From: Ensifer sp. IC3342
GTDB lineage: Bacteria > Pseudomonadota > Alphaproteobacteria > Rhizobiales > Rhizobiaceae
Reading direction: 5' to 3'
DNA: 64,000 nucleotides
Assembly (NCBI RefSeq): GCF_020193655.1
Contig: NZ_JADYVE010000010.1
Coordinates: forward strand, 124,001 to 188,000
Part shown: positions 52,148 to 61,128 of the stretch, piece after piece
Numbering within the stretch: position 1 is the stretch's first letter
How the letters are laid out: each line of letters starts with the position of its first letter
Position numbers and translations under genes: made by a program
Notes under the pieces: model-generated
Database searches by the model: none
Told to the model about the DNA's origin: nothing
What the model saw: the letters and a program-made list of their open reading frames with translations, nothing else

Positions 52148-54397
52148 TCAGACGGGATTTTCCGGTGCCTTCTCAGGTTTCTTGATCGGGACACCCTTGT
52201 GGGTCACGACGGTTTTCGCCGGCACCTCCCCCCGTGAGACCGGGGTGGAAAGCGCCATGAACTTCTCGCGTTTCAGCCGCACCTGGATCATGTGCGGACA
52301 GCGCTGGTCGTCGTGGTAAAGCTCTTGGCAGTGCATGCAGTAGATGCACTCGTTGACATTGATGCCCCCCTCCGGATGGATCGACTGGACGGGGCATTCC
52401 TTCGCGCATCGCTGGCAGGGCGAACCACATTCCGGCCACCGCTTCAGCCACTCGAACATGCGGATTCGCCCAGGTATCGCGAGCGCGGCGCCCAGCGGGC
52501 AAAGGTAGCGGCAATAGAACCGTTCGATGAACAGTCCGGCGGCGAGCACGGAGAGTGCAAAGATGACGAAGGGCCATTCGCGCGCGAATTTGAGAATGAT
52601 GGCCGTCTTGAACGGTTCCACTTCCGAGAACATTTCGGCAAGCGCGAGCGAATAGAGCGAGAGACCGAAGAGGCCGAGGAAAATGATGTACTTGATCGGC
52701 CAGAGACGTTCATGCAGTCCCCATGGTACGCGGACCTGCGGCACTTTCAGCCATTGCGCGATGTTGTTGGTCCACTCCTGCAATGCACCGAACGGGCACA
52801 GCCATCCGCAGAAAGGACCACGCCCCCAGAACAGCAGCGCGGCGGCAACGCTTGCCCACAGCAGAAAGACCAAGGGGGCGGAGAGAAAGAACTCCCACTG
52901 GAAGCCGGTGACCAGAGAGTTGAAGAATGTCAGGACGTTGACGACGGAGAGCTGCGCGTTGGCGTACCAGCCGAGCCACACGAGCGTGAAGGTGAGATAG
53001 CCGCGCCTCACCCACCCGAACAACACCGGTCGTTTCACCAGCCAGTCCTGGAAGAAGAAGATGAGGGTGAGGACAAGCACCGCTGCAATCGCGATCGCGA
53101 CCGATATACGGTTCATATCCCACATCTTCATCCAAAGCGGCGCGCTTGCCGCAAGCGGGTCGTCAGGCGCGGCCTGCTCGACGGCACCCGGTTCGACGGG
53201 CGCAGGTGATGCCGGTGCAGCTTCGACCTTCACGTAGGCATCGGGGAGCGCATAGCCGAGATTATAGGGAAGCACTGCCTTTTCGCGCCCTACCGAACTG
53301 CGCTGGACCAGCAGCTGCAGTTCCCAGGGCGCCGTCACATCGAAGCCGAACTCGGCCGGAACCACGAAAAGCGCGATTTCGCGAAGACGCGGAGCGCCGG
53401 CGGTCGCAAGTGCGGGCAGCCGCGTGTGATTGCGGTCGCGGAACCGCAGCCCCTGGCCATCCTGGAGAAGCTCGATGCGATCGAAAATGCCGCCTCGAAC
53501 GTAACCTGATCCCTTGAATGAATAGGCTCCGTCCCCAGCCACGACGATCGCCTCCTCACCGGGCTTGAGTTTGGCGCGCATCTGCTCATAACGCGCTTCG
53601 CCCAGGAGCGACCTTCCGATGCTCGGGACGCTGACCGGCGCGATGTAAAGGTCGATGAACCTGTCACTTGGCTTCCGCGTCTCCGCGTGCTCGGCTGCGC
53701 TCGCTTGCCCCGCCTGCCGGAATGCGTCCGAGACTTCTCCGACCGTCAGCCGGAGGCTTCTAACCGAACCGTCGCCGACAAGGGTCCGCCAATCGCCCAC
53801 GTCGCTCTTGCCAAGATCCACCCTGCGGATCTCGGAGGAAGGTCCGGCCGCTGCGGCGATGTCCGCGCCGAGCCTGTTGCTGCGGATGAGTTTGAGAGCG
53901 GAGCGGACAATGCTGTCGCCCATGACGAGGACGGTCACGGTTGCGCCGCTGACGATATCGACCTGCGGGGGCCGTTCGGCACCCGCCGAGACGCGCCCCA
54001 GATCTTTGCCGATCAATGAATTGACCGAAGCAACAACCTTGGCCTCCGGAATGCCAATGAGGACGATCGGCTCCTTGTGCTCCACAAGCTTCAGCCCGCG
54101 TACGACGCCCTTCGGATCAATGCCTACGACGATATGGATGGGCTTGCCGGAATAACCGACCGAACTCGTAACGTCTGAGTTGAGGAAGGCGTATCCCAAC
54201 AACTCTTCGCCGCGGAAAATGGGCGCGACTGGAGGGTCCCCCGTCGCCTCGCCGAAGCGGGTCGCGCCGGGGAAGATTTCCGCGGGCTGCACCTTTTGAA
54301 GCTGGGCGGTCAGCTGGCCGGCGGCCGTGCTCGGAAAGGCCACGAACAGGGCGATGCAGAAAACGGTGAGACCGCGGACAAGGCTTTGGAAATACAT
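52148..54397 (-). CDS. nosR: NosR, membrane FMN/iron-sulfur protein for N2O reduction
   Basis: This 749-residue membrane flavoprotein has a signal peptide (MYFQSLVRGLTVFCIALFVAF), a periplasmic FMN-binding domain whose target Thr lies in the VDIVSGATVTVLVMGDS stretch, five or so membrane helices, CxxxCP motifs (CGWLCPFGA and CRYLCPLGA) and two 4Fe-4S sites (CGSPCQRCAKECP and CIYCMHCQELYHDDQRCP). It passes electrons toward NosZ and is modified by NosX. An ATG at 54421 is an alternative start; neither has a good ribosome site. It is the first gene of nosRZDFYLX. Confidence 0.96.
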   Translation of the reverse strand: MYFQSLVRGLTVFCIALFVAFPSTAAGQLTAQLQKVQPAEIFPGATRFGEATGDPPVAPIFRGEELLGYAFLNSDVTSSVGYSGKPIHIVVGIDPKGVVRGLKLVEHKEPIVLIGIPEAKVVASVNSLIGKDLGRVSAGAERPPQVDIVSGATVTVLVMGDSIVRSALKLIRSNRLGADIAAAAGPSSEIRRVDLGKSDVGDWRTLVGDGSVRSLRLTVGEVSDAFRQAGQASAAEHAETRKPSDRFIDLYIAPVSVPSIGRSLLGEARYEQMRAKLKPGEEAIVVAGDGAYSFKGSGYVRGGIFDRIELLQDGQGLRFRDRNHTRLPALATAGAPRLREIALFVVPAEFGFDVTAPWELQLLVQRSSVGREKAVLPYNLGYALPDAYVKVEAAPASPAPVEPGAVEQAAPDDPLAASAPLWMKMWDMNRISVAIAIAAVLVLTLIFFFQDWLVKRPVLFGWVRRGYLTFTLVWLGWYANAQLSVVNVLTFFNSLVTGFQWEFFLSAPLVFLLWASVAAALLFWGRGPFCGWLCPFGALQEWTNNIAQWLKVPQVRVPWGLHERLWPIKYIIFLGLFGLSLYSLALAEMFSEVEPFKTAIILKFAREWPFVIFALSVLAAGLFIERFYCRYLCPLGAALAIPGRIRMFEWLKRWPECGSPCQRCAKECPVQSIHPEGGINVNECIYCMHCQELYHDDQRCPHMIQVRLKREKFMALSTPVSRGEVPAKTVVTHKGVPIKKPEKAPENPV

Positions 54398-54487
54398 TTG
54401 ATTGATCGCTGTCTGGCACATCGAATTTCTGGGCCGTACGCGGCCACTGCATCGCAGCCATCTGACATGACCGAGACGGAACGTCTT

Positions 54488-54501
54488 TGCGCCAAATCAA
54501 C
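54488..54501. promoter_or_regulatory. FNR/NnrR-type box between nosR and the ferritin-like gene
   Basis: TTGCGCCAAATCAA has the TTG-N8-CAA form. It lies 91 bases before the nosR start on one side and 72 before the gene at 54573 on the other, so one bound activator could serve both directions. Its first six bases equal those of the site at 43015. Confidence 0.55.
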
Positions 54502-54572
54502 CCCATCAAATTCGTTTCGAGCCAGTCTGCCCAGTTAGAGGAATCGTTTCGCGCCAGCCGGGAGAGCAGAAC

Positions 54573-55412
54573 ATGCCGGAGAAAAAGACAGAGCCATGGA
54601 CAATGGCGTCGATGGACGAATTGCTCGCCTTTGCGCGGGCCATGGAACAAGAGGCGATCGACGGCTACGTTTCGCTGGCGGCCCGCATGCGGGCGGAAAA
54701 CCGCCCCGATCTGGCGGCAGTATTCGACCGCCTGACCGCCGAAGAAGAGGGGCATCTCGAGAACGTCGATCGGTGGCTTGGTGATCGGACACCGCGACCC
54801 GTCGTGCTCCCCAAGCCGCTCTTCGACGACGAGGGGGCCGGGCTCGTCGCTCAGGAGCTGCTGACGTCGTACCGCGCCTTTTCCATGGCAGTTCGCAACG
54901 AGGAGAGAGCATTCGTATTCTGGAGCTATGCGGCAGCGCATGCGCCAAACGACGAGATAAGACTCGCCGCGGAGCGGCTGGCTATGGATGAGCTGGGCCA
55001 CGTTGCAACGCTCCGGCGCGAACGACGCCGGGCGTTCCACGCAATGCGCCACGCCGAGGCGCATGCGGCCAAGGGGAAGTTGCCGGTTCTAGAGCGACGA
55101 CTTTCCAGCCTTCTGATGAAACTCGCCGCTTCCGTAGGGGTGCCGGTTGCCGAGCGCTTACGCGCCCATTCGGCTGAAGCGGCCGAGCGGGCTCAACTCC
55201 TGTCGCGAGAACCATCTGCCGAGACACCTCTCCTGCAGCACGTGCCGGACAATGTTTCGGAGCGGTTGGTCCCGCTTTGTGAATTCCTCCTCGATTGCTA
55301 CCTCGACCTGGCGGAACGCGAGCGCACGGAGGCGGGACGGAAGCAGGCGCAGATGTTTGCCGGCGATATGATCCGTTGCCTGCAGGATGTACGCGCACTT
55401 CCAACCTCGTGA
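54573..55412 (+). CDS. Ferritin-like di-iron protein
   Basis: This 279-residue protein has no signal peptide. The N-terminal ferritin/rubrerythrin-like four-helix domain has iron ligands in [29 protein letters not shown] and MDELGHV, two ExxH pairs as in rubrerythrins and the erythrin-vacuolar iron transporter group. The C-terminal 110 residues are helical and charged without the membrane part of that group. GGGAGAG precedes the start. It is divergent from nosR and appears to share its FNR/NnrR-type box. A role in iron handling or peroxide/NO defence during denitrification is inferred. Confidence 0.78.
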   Translation: MPEKKTEPWTMASMDELLAFARAMEQEAIDGYVSLAARMRAENRPDLAAVFDRLTAEEEGHLENVDRWLGDRTPRPVVLPKPLFDDEGAGLVAQELLTSYRAFSMAVRNEERAFVFWSYAAAHAPNDEIRLAAERLAMDELGHVATLRRERRRAFHAMRHAEAHAAKGKLPVLERRLSSLLMKLAASVGVPVAERLRAHSAEAAERAQLLSREPSAETPLLQHVPDNVSERLVPLCEFLLDCYLDLAERERTEAGRKQAQMFAGDMIRCLQDVRALPTS

Positions 55413-55466
55413 ACGCCTTCACTCAGGCGGCAGCGAAAGATTGCGTCGTTCTGACGCGAGCCAAAT

Positions 55467-55480
55467 TTGCGTTATGTCAA
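55467..55480 (+). promoter_or_regulatory. FNR/NnrR-type box before pseudoazurin
   Basis: TTGCGTTATGTCAA has the TTG-N8-CAA form and lies 78 bases before the pseudoazurin start, a suitable distance for an activator site. It is the third such box near nitrogen-oxide genes here. Confidence 0.55.
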
Positions 55481-55558
55481 AGAACGAAAGGACCACACGG
55501 CTTAGTCATCGTCCTTGCAGGCGCCCATGCGGGGTGTCTTCCAGCAAGGAGAATTGCA

Positions 55559-55996
55559 ATGCGTTCCATGACCAAGTTTCTCGTCGGTGCAGCGTTCCTG
55601 AGTATCCTGAGCGTGCCCGCTTTAGCCGCCGACCATGAGATCAAGATGCTCAACAAAGGCGCGGACGGCGTGATGGTCTTCGAACCGTCGGTAATCAAGG
55701 CCAGCCCCGGAGATACCGTGACTTTTGTGCCCGTGGACAAGGGTCACAATGCTGAAACGGTCAAGGACATGATCCCGCAGGGTGCCGAACCGTTCAAAGG
55801 GAAGATAAACGAAAAGCTTAAAGTGACCCTGACTGAGCAAGGCATCTATGTGGTCAAGTGCACGCCTCACTTCAGCATGGGCATGGTTGCCGTCGTTGTT
55901 GTCGGTGACGCACCAGCCAATGTCGAGCAAGTCAAGGCCGCAAAGTTCCCGAACAAGGCGCGTGAACGAATCGACGCTGCGCTCGGCAAGTTTTGA
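55559..55996 (+). CDS. azu: Pseudoazurin, blue copper electron carrier
   Basis: This 145-residue precursor has a signal peptide ([23 protein letters not shown]). The mature cupredoxin of about 122 residues has copper ligands His in DKGHNAETV, Cys and His in KCTPHFSMG and Met in the following GMVAV segment. It donates electrons to NosZ or to a copper nitrite reductase. AGGAG lies seven bases before the ATG at 55559. The FNR/NnrR-type box upstream predicts low-oxygen or nitric oxide control. Confidence 0.95.
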   Translation: MRSMTKFLVGAAFLSILSVPALAADHEIKMLNKGADGVMVFEPSVIKASPGDTVTFVPVDKGHNAETVKDMIPQGAEPFKGKINEKLKVTLTEQGIYVVKCTPHFSMGMVAVVVVGDAPANVEQVKAAKFPNKARERIDAALGKF

Positions 55997-56009
55997 GCCT
56001 CGTAGGGAT

Positions 56010-56045
56010 TGCGACTCACGGCGAAGCAAAATCGCCGTGATCGCA
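56010..56045. terminator. Two-way terminator hairpin between pseudoazurin and the chemoreceptor
   Basis: TGCGA and TCACGGCG (56010-56023, one bulged base) pair with CGCCGTGA and TCGCA (56033-56045) around a 9-base A-rich loop, giving 13 pairs. It lies in the 63 bases between two convergent genes, with no long T-run on either side. Confidence 0.65.
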
Positions 56046-56059
56046 GGTTGGGCGCGGAA

Positions 56060-58228
56060 TCACGCGGCATCGGCTTGCCGGTGCCTCTCGGTGCTAGCCT
56101 GCCGCGTCTGGAAGGCCGCGAGTTGATCGCGCAGCTTGCTAGCCTCGATTGCAAGGGTTTCCGTGGCGGCTGTCGTCTCCTCAACCATGCTGGCATTCTG
56201 CTGCGTGAATTGGTCGAGCTGGCTGACCGTGGCGGTGATCTCGCCCAGCGCCGCGGCCTGTTCCTTGGCAGACTGTACGATGGTGAGAACCTGGCGGCTG
56301 ATCAACTGCATATGCCGTTCGATCCCGGAAAGCGCCTCCCCGGTCTTGCCTACCAGGACGACGCCGGCCGAAACGTCGTCCGTCGCCTGATCTATCAATG
56401 CCTTGATCTCCCGCGCCGCGACGGCAGAGCGCTGTGCGAGCTCTCTAACCTCCTGCGCCACGACAGCGAATCCCTTGCCGGCTTCGCCTGCGCGCGCTGC
56501 CTCGACCCCGGCATTCAGCGCCAGAAGATTGGTCTGGAAGGCGATCTCGTCGATCACACCGATGATTTGGCCAATCCGCTCTGAGGAATTGGCAATGTCG
56601 CGCATTGCGCCGACGGTATCGGCGACGACGCGGGTCGCCTCGGCCGCAGCGCTGCTTGCGATGCCGACCGAGCGCTGTGCTTCGTCGGCGCCAACCGACG
56701 ACATCTTGACCGCCGTCGCGACCTCCTCCAGGGCGGCCGCCGCTTCCTCCAAGGCTGTCGCCTGGCTGCCCGTGCGCCGTGCGAGGTCGTCCGCGGCCGT
56801 CCGCAACTCTGCGCAGCCGCCGTCGATGACACTCGCATTCTCGCCGGCCAGAGAAACGAGCCGCTCCAGCGTCTCGACGGACCCGTTGAAGGCCGTTCGA
56901 AGCGCGTCGAAATCCGGGGCGAGCTTCTGGGCGATCCGGAAGCACAGATTCCCCCGGGAAAGTTCGTCCAGGCCACGGTTTACATTGTCCAGCGCCTGTT
57001 CGAGATCCCTTGCCCACGCAGTCCGTTCTTCATCGAGCGCCCGCGCCTCCGCCTGCCGTTCCGCCGCACGACGCAGATCTTCCTCATGCTGTGCCTCCGC
57101 CTGGTACCTGGCGGCCTGTACGGCCCTGGCGACCGCGCGCCCCATGGCTCCAACCTCGTCCTTGGCATCCGTCTGGCCCACTGTCGTCCGGGCGTCGCCG
57201 TCAGCGAGACGCTCGATTGCCGCGGTGAGTGCCCGGATCGGTCGGACCACCCCGAGTGCGATCAGCACCGACACAAAACCGGCGGCGGTGAGCGCGGCGG
57301 TCAGGCCGCCGCCAATGATCAGCAAAGCGGTCATCTGCTGACGGGCAAGATCCGCCGCGTCCGCTCGCGTGGCCCCGAGCAGCGCCTTCTCGACCTCGCG
57401 CATGGTGTCTATCCGTGCACTCGCCAGGCGATACCATTCGGCGGCACTGAGGGTGGAGAGGTCTCCCGCCTCGCCGGCTGTCAACAGCCGCCGCCGCATT
57501 CCCGCCAGTTGTTCCGAGGCGTCCGGCTCGACGGACTTCGCCCGATCGGCAAAGGCCGGCAACTTGGTGGCGAACTCATTAAGCAGCGTCGTCTGTGCGC
57601 CGTAGAGCATGGCCAGGCGGAGGAGGCCCTCGCGATCAGCCCGGTCCGTGGCGATCAACGCATTGCCGGCCGCCCGTTCCTGGCCCGCATATTCCTTCGC
57701 CAATGAAAAGAGGTTGTAGGCTTCGACTTTCCCGGCAAGTGCATCGCCGATGTGCCCGCCATTGGTGAGCGCGTGCAACATGGTGAGCAAGCGGGAAACG
57801 GATTGGCTATACAGCGCATTGCTCTCCGCCGGCGCCAACTCGCGACGATCAACGCGCCCGCGCAGCACTGCAAGCTGCTGCACACCCCCTCGCAAGGCAC
57901 CGTGCTGATCGATGGCGAGGTTCGAGGCGGCAGTCAAAGCCTTTCCAGCACGCTCGTCGAAACCGCGCCGTGCAGCGTTCAAAGATGCGTCATCGCCATT
58001 AGCGTTATTCGCGAGGAAAATGGCCGTCGCAGCGCGCTCCATCTGCAGGGCATGCACTGCGTCCCCGAGGGTCGATATGTAGTCGCTGATGTCTACCAGG
58101 CGCGCGGCGTCCCGGTAACTGGCCATGCTCTCCTCGACCCGTCCATAGGCGAGCCAGACGGCGGCGAGCGCCGGCAGGGCAACACACCAGAGGATCCGCT
58201 TGGTCAGGGAGACGTCCGACAAACGCAT
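56060..58228 (-). CDS. Methyl-accepting chemotaxis protein with NIT domain
   Basis: This 722-residue chemoreceptor has an N-terminal membrane helix ([20 protein letters not shown]) and a periplasmic nitrate/nitrite-sensing NIT-type domain (about 40-290; the marker is the [20 protein letters not shown] helix). A second membrane helix, a HAMP domain and a cytoplasmic signalling tip follow, the tip having the conserved hairpin [24 protein letters not shown] (in part). It steers swimming by signalling to CheA/CheW. I chose the ATG at 58228. Its place beside the nos genes suggests that it senses nitrogen oxyanions. Confidence 0.88.
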   Translation of the reverse strand: MRLSDVSLTKRILWCVALPALAAVWLAYGRVEESMASYRDAARLVDISDYISTLGDAVHALQMERAATAIFLANNANGDDASLNAARRGFDERAGKALTAASNLAIDQHGALRGGVQQLAVLRGRVDRRELAPAESNALYSQSVSRLLTMLHALTNGGHIGDALAGKVEAYNLFSLAKEYAGQERAAGNALIATDRADREGLLRLAMLYGAQTTLLNEFATKLPAFADRAKSVEPDASEQLAGMRRRLLTAGEAGDLSTLSAAEWYRLASARIDTMREVEKALLGATRADAADLARQQMTALLIIGGGLTAALTAAGFVSVLIALGVVRPIRALTAAIERLADGDARTTVGQTDAKDEVGAMGRAVARAVQAARYQAEAQHEEDLRRAAERQAEARALDEERTAWARDLEQALDNVNRGLDELSRGNLCFRIAQKLAPDFDALRTAFNGSVETLERLVSLAGENASVIDGGCAELRTAADDLARRTGSQATALEEAAAALEEVATAVKMSSVGADEAQRSVGIASSAAAEATRVVADTVGAMRDIANSSERIGQIIGVIDEIAFQTNLLALNAGVEAARAGEAGKGFAVVAQEVRELAQRSAVAAREIKALIDQATDDVSAGVVLVGKTGEALSGIERHMQLISRQVLTIVQSAKEQAAALGEITATVSQLDQFTQQNASMVEETTAATETLAIEASKLRDQLAAFQTRQASTERHRQADAA

Positions 58229-58490
58229 GAGGCAAAGCTCCAAGGGAAGTTCGACCTCATGCCGACGCGCCGCAATTCATTTTCGGCCTGAGGCACCTAC
58301 ACCACCGCCAAGCTCATCTCTTTGATCCGGCACAAACACCGCAGTTCGCCCGGGGCCGATCTGCGCGATCGGCAAGGCACGCTTCGACCAAACAAATCTC
58401 GATCGCGCATTCACCGCCCACGGCAGTCTTCCCGCATTGAGCGGTTTTGAGGCGTGGGCCCCATCGAAGCAAAATCACCATGATCCAGAG

Positions 58491-58530
58491 CAATACCAGG
58501 AAACGTGTTTAACGGTTTCCGTCTGGGATT
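58491..58530. repeat. Rhizobial-type palindromic repeat in a long gap
   Basis: CAATACCAGGAAAC (58491-58504) pairs with GTTTCCGTCTGGGATTG (58514-58530), with a two-base bulge and one mismatch. The wording around it resembles a common rhizobial intergenic palindrome that I know from other genomes. It lies in the stretch 58229-58604, where I see no gene. Confidence 0.5.
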
Positions 58531-58604
58531 GGCTGATCTCAAAGCGTCAGCTCATTCACGGAAGATGCCTTTATAATAGGAGCCGTTTCCTGGCGGGGGA
58601 TGGT

Positions 58605-58751
58605 TTACACCGCTTGCCCTGGGTCGAACGTCCCGTTCCTGGCCCCTGCATTGGGCGTTATCGATGCAGTGTCAGGGCTCTCTGATACGCAGGCTACGCT
58701 GCCGACGCTGATTGCAACCGCCGTCAGCGAGAGAATAACAAACTTATTCAT
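58605..58751 (-). CDS. Small exported protein of 48 residues
   Basis: The frame reads MNKFVILSLTAVAISVGSVA and then CVSESPDTASITPNAG and a short polar end. It has a signal-peptide-like start and a Cys in a lipobox-like position (SVAC), so it could be a tiny lipoprotein. GAGGAAG lies about five bases before the ATG. It is short enough to be missed by gene callers. No family is recognised. Confidence 0.55.
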   Translation of the reverse strand: MNKFVILSLTAVAISVGSVACVSESPDTASITPNAGARNGTFDPGQAV

Positions 58752-58858
58752 GTCCACTTCCTCGGGTTGAAGCTTGCCCATAATCTGAATTCAAATCGGG
58801 CCGGAAGCCAGGATCATCCGCTCCTCGTCCTAAAAACCGGGCTAGTCTGCGGTCGCGC

Positions 58859-59030
58859 TCAGGCTACTGCAAAGTCGCGGAACTCCCTCGGACGGTTGTC
58901 ATCAATCGGAAGATCCGCCGCGCGAAGGATGTCCGGCACTACGGGTTCGGGCGCCTCTGCGGGATCGACTGCGGCGCCAAACGCTTTTGAGGCGACCCAT
59001 CCGTCGAGGATGGCCTGTGCCGTAGAGCTA
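58859..59030 (-). pseudogene. 3' fragment of an unidentified gene
   Basis: The minus-strand frame from about 59030 to the stop at 58859 has coding character, including AILDGWVASKAFGAAVDP, PEPVVPDILRAADLPID and the end REFRDFAVA, but no start codon or ribosome site. The open frame upstream runs into non-coding text and then a stop. It looks like the C-terminus of a lost gene. The family is unknown. Confidence 0.4.
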
Positions 59031-59087
59031 CACGCTAAGTTTCGGGGTAAAGTGTAACGGGTGTGTGATACCCCACCGGCTTGTTTT

Positions 59088-59410
59088 CTACTGTTTGGAA
59101 AAGACCTGGCTCGCCGCCGTCATCGCCGACTGAACGCGGCTGAAGCCAGCGTAGGGCAGCATGTGGGGAATGGCCTCGGTTATTTCTGCTTTATGGCGCC
59201 GGTGTTCAACGCGCCTGCAACATGAACCTTGAGCGGCCCTTCATCCGCGGTCGTACCCCGCGCCGTAAGTGCAGCGACTGTGGCCAGTTCGCGCGATTTG
59301 AGATCGATATTCCGCCGTTTCGGGTTGTTCAGCCTGGCATGCTCGTCATGACGCAGATCCCGGCCACCAATGGCTTCGACGCGTCGTTCGGGAGATCTCG
59401 CGGCAGACAT
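59088..59410 (-). pseudogene. Frameshifted carboxymuconolactone decarboxylase-family gene
   Basis: The first part reads DLKSRELATVAALTARGTT and KVHVAGALNTGA, typical of the CMD/AhpD fold, and stops early at 59180. One missing base near 59186 explains this: in the next frame the protein continues EITEAIPHMLPYAGFSRVQ and ends AASQVFSKQ at a stop at 59088. So a protein of about 107 residues has been broken by a single deletion. The family includes decarboxylases and peroxidase-like proteins; the redox CxxC of AhpD is not seen. Confidence 0.75.
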
Positions 59411-59450
59411 GACGGTTCCAAACTATTTTTGACGCCCTGCTAAATGAACC

Positions 59451-59897
59451 TCAGTAGCCGTAGCGAGCCATCGTCGCGGCGAAGACTGGAATAAGCGTGA
59501 AAACGCCAATTTGCGCCCGAATATAGCCGCGCACTTTGGCAACGTCCTCGGGTAGCAGGGTAAACGCGTCTTCGTCCGCATTCTTTCGCCACGTGCGGAT
59601 TTGCAGCGTAGGCCTGATGGAGAGGAGCCCGACCACCACGAAGGCCAGCATCTTCAGCCAGAACGCCCAATTGTAAACGTAGGCTTCCCATCCCTTTAGA
59701 CCGAAGAGGACGCGAGCGATCCCGATGAGGATCACGAGGGCGGCGGTCGCGCCGTAATAGGCATCGATCCGTGAGAGCAGTCTCGCGCCTCCGCCAGACA
59801 TACCCGGCCGCGCGATCACTGCTTCCATGGCGAGGATCGCTGCCAGCAAGAAGACCAGGAGGTGGTGGGCACTAGCGAGAACAAGATCCGTGAACAT
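59451..59897 (-). CDS. DUF2214 membrane protein
   Basis: This 148-residue protein has four membrane helices: LVLASAHHLLVFLLAAILAM, an ALVILIGIARVLFG segment, WLKMLAFVVVGLLSI and a C-terminal VFTLIPVFAATMARYG. The paired His near the start (SAHH) and Tyr-rich loops match the DUF2214 family. GGGAG precedes the ATG. It is divergent from a TetR regulator, which probably represses it. The function is unknown. Confidence 0.82.
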   Translation of the reverse strand: MFTDLVLASAHHLLVFLLAAILAMEAVIARPGMSGGGARLLSRIDAYYGATAALVILIGIARVLFGLKGWEAYVYNWAFWLKMLAFVVVGLLSIRPTLQIRTWRKNADEDAFTLLPEDVAKVRGYIRAQIGVFTLIPVFAATMARYGY

Positions 59898-59951
59898 CTG
59901 GGACTCCCAGCCCGTCCGACAAAAGGCCGCGGTCGGACATGGTGGTCCGAC

Positions 59952-60018
59952 CTTGACTTTACTGCGGGCAAGTTAATCTTAACCATGTTAACATAACGGC
60001 GTTCTTAACAGTGTCAAG
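59952..60018. promoter_or_regulatory. Promoter/operator between the DUF2214 gene and tetR
   Basis: On the minus strand TTGACA (60017-60012) is followed after 17 bases by ATGTTA, a good sigma-70-type promoter for the DUF2214 gene. The inverted repeat GTTAA...TTAAC (59987-60009) overlaps it and is a likely TetR operator. The TetR start codon lies only a few bases from the TTGACA box, so its mRNA leader must be very short or begin elsewhere. Confidence 0.5.
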
Positions 60019-60021
60019 ATT

Positions 60022-60630
60022 ATGCCCGGAAGCACGAAATCGAAAACACAAGCACGAGGATATCACCACGGCGACCTGCGAACCGCGCTGGTCGAAGCAG
60101 GATTGGCGCTGCTCGAGCGCGAAGGCGCTGCGGGAGTAAGTTTGCGCGCCGTGGCGCGCCAAGCTGGTGTGAGCCAAGCTGCCCCTTACGCGCACTTCGC
60201 CGGCAAGCGCGAACTGATGTCGGCCGTTGCCACGGTGGGGTTTTCGAGACTGCGAGATCTGATCGCGCCACTTGCATCCGATCCCGCACGCAGCGTCGGC
60301 GATCTAGGCGTTGCCTACATCGAATTCGCAAAAGCAAACCCTGGCCTTTACACGCTGATGTTCGGATCCGGCGACTACATCGACAGCCGAGACGTGCAGT
60401 TGTCTCACGCCAGTCGCCAAGCTTTTGAACTTCTTGCCATGAAGGCGGGGCGGAAGGGGTCGAATGCAGTTGACGATCCGGGTCCAATTGCCGCTTGGTC
60501 TTTGGTGCATGGGCTGGTGATGCTTCTGATGAACGAGAAGATCCCGCCAGAAATGAACGAACGCCTTCCTGAAATCCTCCGGCTGCTTGAGCCGGGGATC
60601 GCCGAGCACACTCGCGAAGGAGAAGTGTAG
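60022..60630 (+). CDS. TetR/AcrR-family regulator
   Basis: This 202-residue repressor has an N-terminal helix-turn-helix (ALLEREGAAGVSLRAVARQAGVSQAAPYAHFAGKRELM in part) and a C-terminal WHG-type ligand domain (PGPIAAWSLVHGLVMLLM). No good ribosome site precedes the ATG. It most likely controls itself and the divergent DUF2214 gene. It may also affect the RND pump gene 500 bases downstream, but the intervening gap makes this uncertain. Confidence 0.88.
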   Translation: MPGSTKSKTQARGYHHGDLRTALVEAGLALLEREGAAGVSLRAVARQAGVSQAAPYAHFAGKRELMSAVATVGFSRLRDLIAPLASDPARSVGDLGVAYIEFAKANPGLYTLMFGSGDYIDSRDVQLSHASRQAFELLAMKAGRKGSNAVDDPGPIAAWSLVHGLVMLLMNEKIPPEMNERLPEILRLLEPGIAEHTREGEV

Positions 60631-61128
60631 CGAAGCTCCACGGATGCCATGCTTTAGAAACAGATCGCGGGGAGCGTCGACGCGGGGCATGGCCGTGATT
60701 GGCCGCAGATCAGTTGTCATCAGGCTCCATCGGCCTATTTCGGTATGCATGGCTGAACCTTGATCGGTCGCGGGAGATCAAAGAGCAACCGATTTCTCGA
60801 ACGCTTCCGAAGCGCGGTGCTGACCGTACGAGAAAATTTCTGTCACAATGTCACAATGTCGGTTGGCACGATCGTCAAACGTCTAATTGATGACGGTGCA
60901 GATTTGCTGGAGCCTTACGATGCGCAAGCTGGATGGGCCGACGGCGCGAAAGCTTCTTACTAACGGCGTAGACCGCGCGTCGGTGACCGCGGAGAAGGTC
61001 GATTTCGGCGCCTTGGGGACGCTTGGCTCCGATGACAGGTCGGGTCCCAAGGCATCAGACGCCCATCGGCCGTTACCGGCCGGCGCAGCCCACAATGGCG
61101 CCCGCGTCGTACGAGGATCGATCCAGCC
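60631..61128. other. Gap between tetR and the RND pump gene
   Basis: 498 bases without a recognised gene. An 81-residue frame (60887-61132, plus strand) ends in a 4-base overlap with the pump start. Its sequence, low in hydrophobic residues, matches no family I know and is not a membrane fusion protein end. It may be a leader frame or chance. The usual adaptor gene is missing from this position. Confidence 0.4.

Noticed and set aside
54395..54410. Possible FNR half-site TTGATTGATCG at the nosR start
   Set aside because: The second half ATCAA is missing at the correct spacing, and the site would cover the start codon; the box at 54488 is better.
53997..55064. Minus-strand frame overlapping nosR and the ferritin-like gene (315 residues from 55064)
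   Set aside because: Its left part reads nosR in the wrong frame and its right part is antisense to the ferritin-like gene; no single product is supported.
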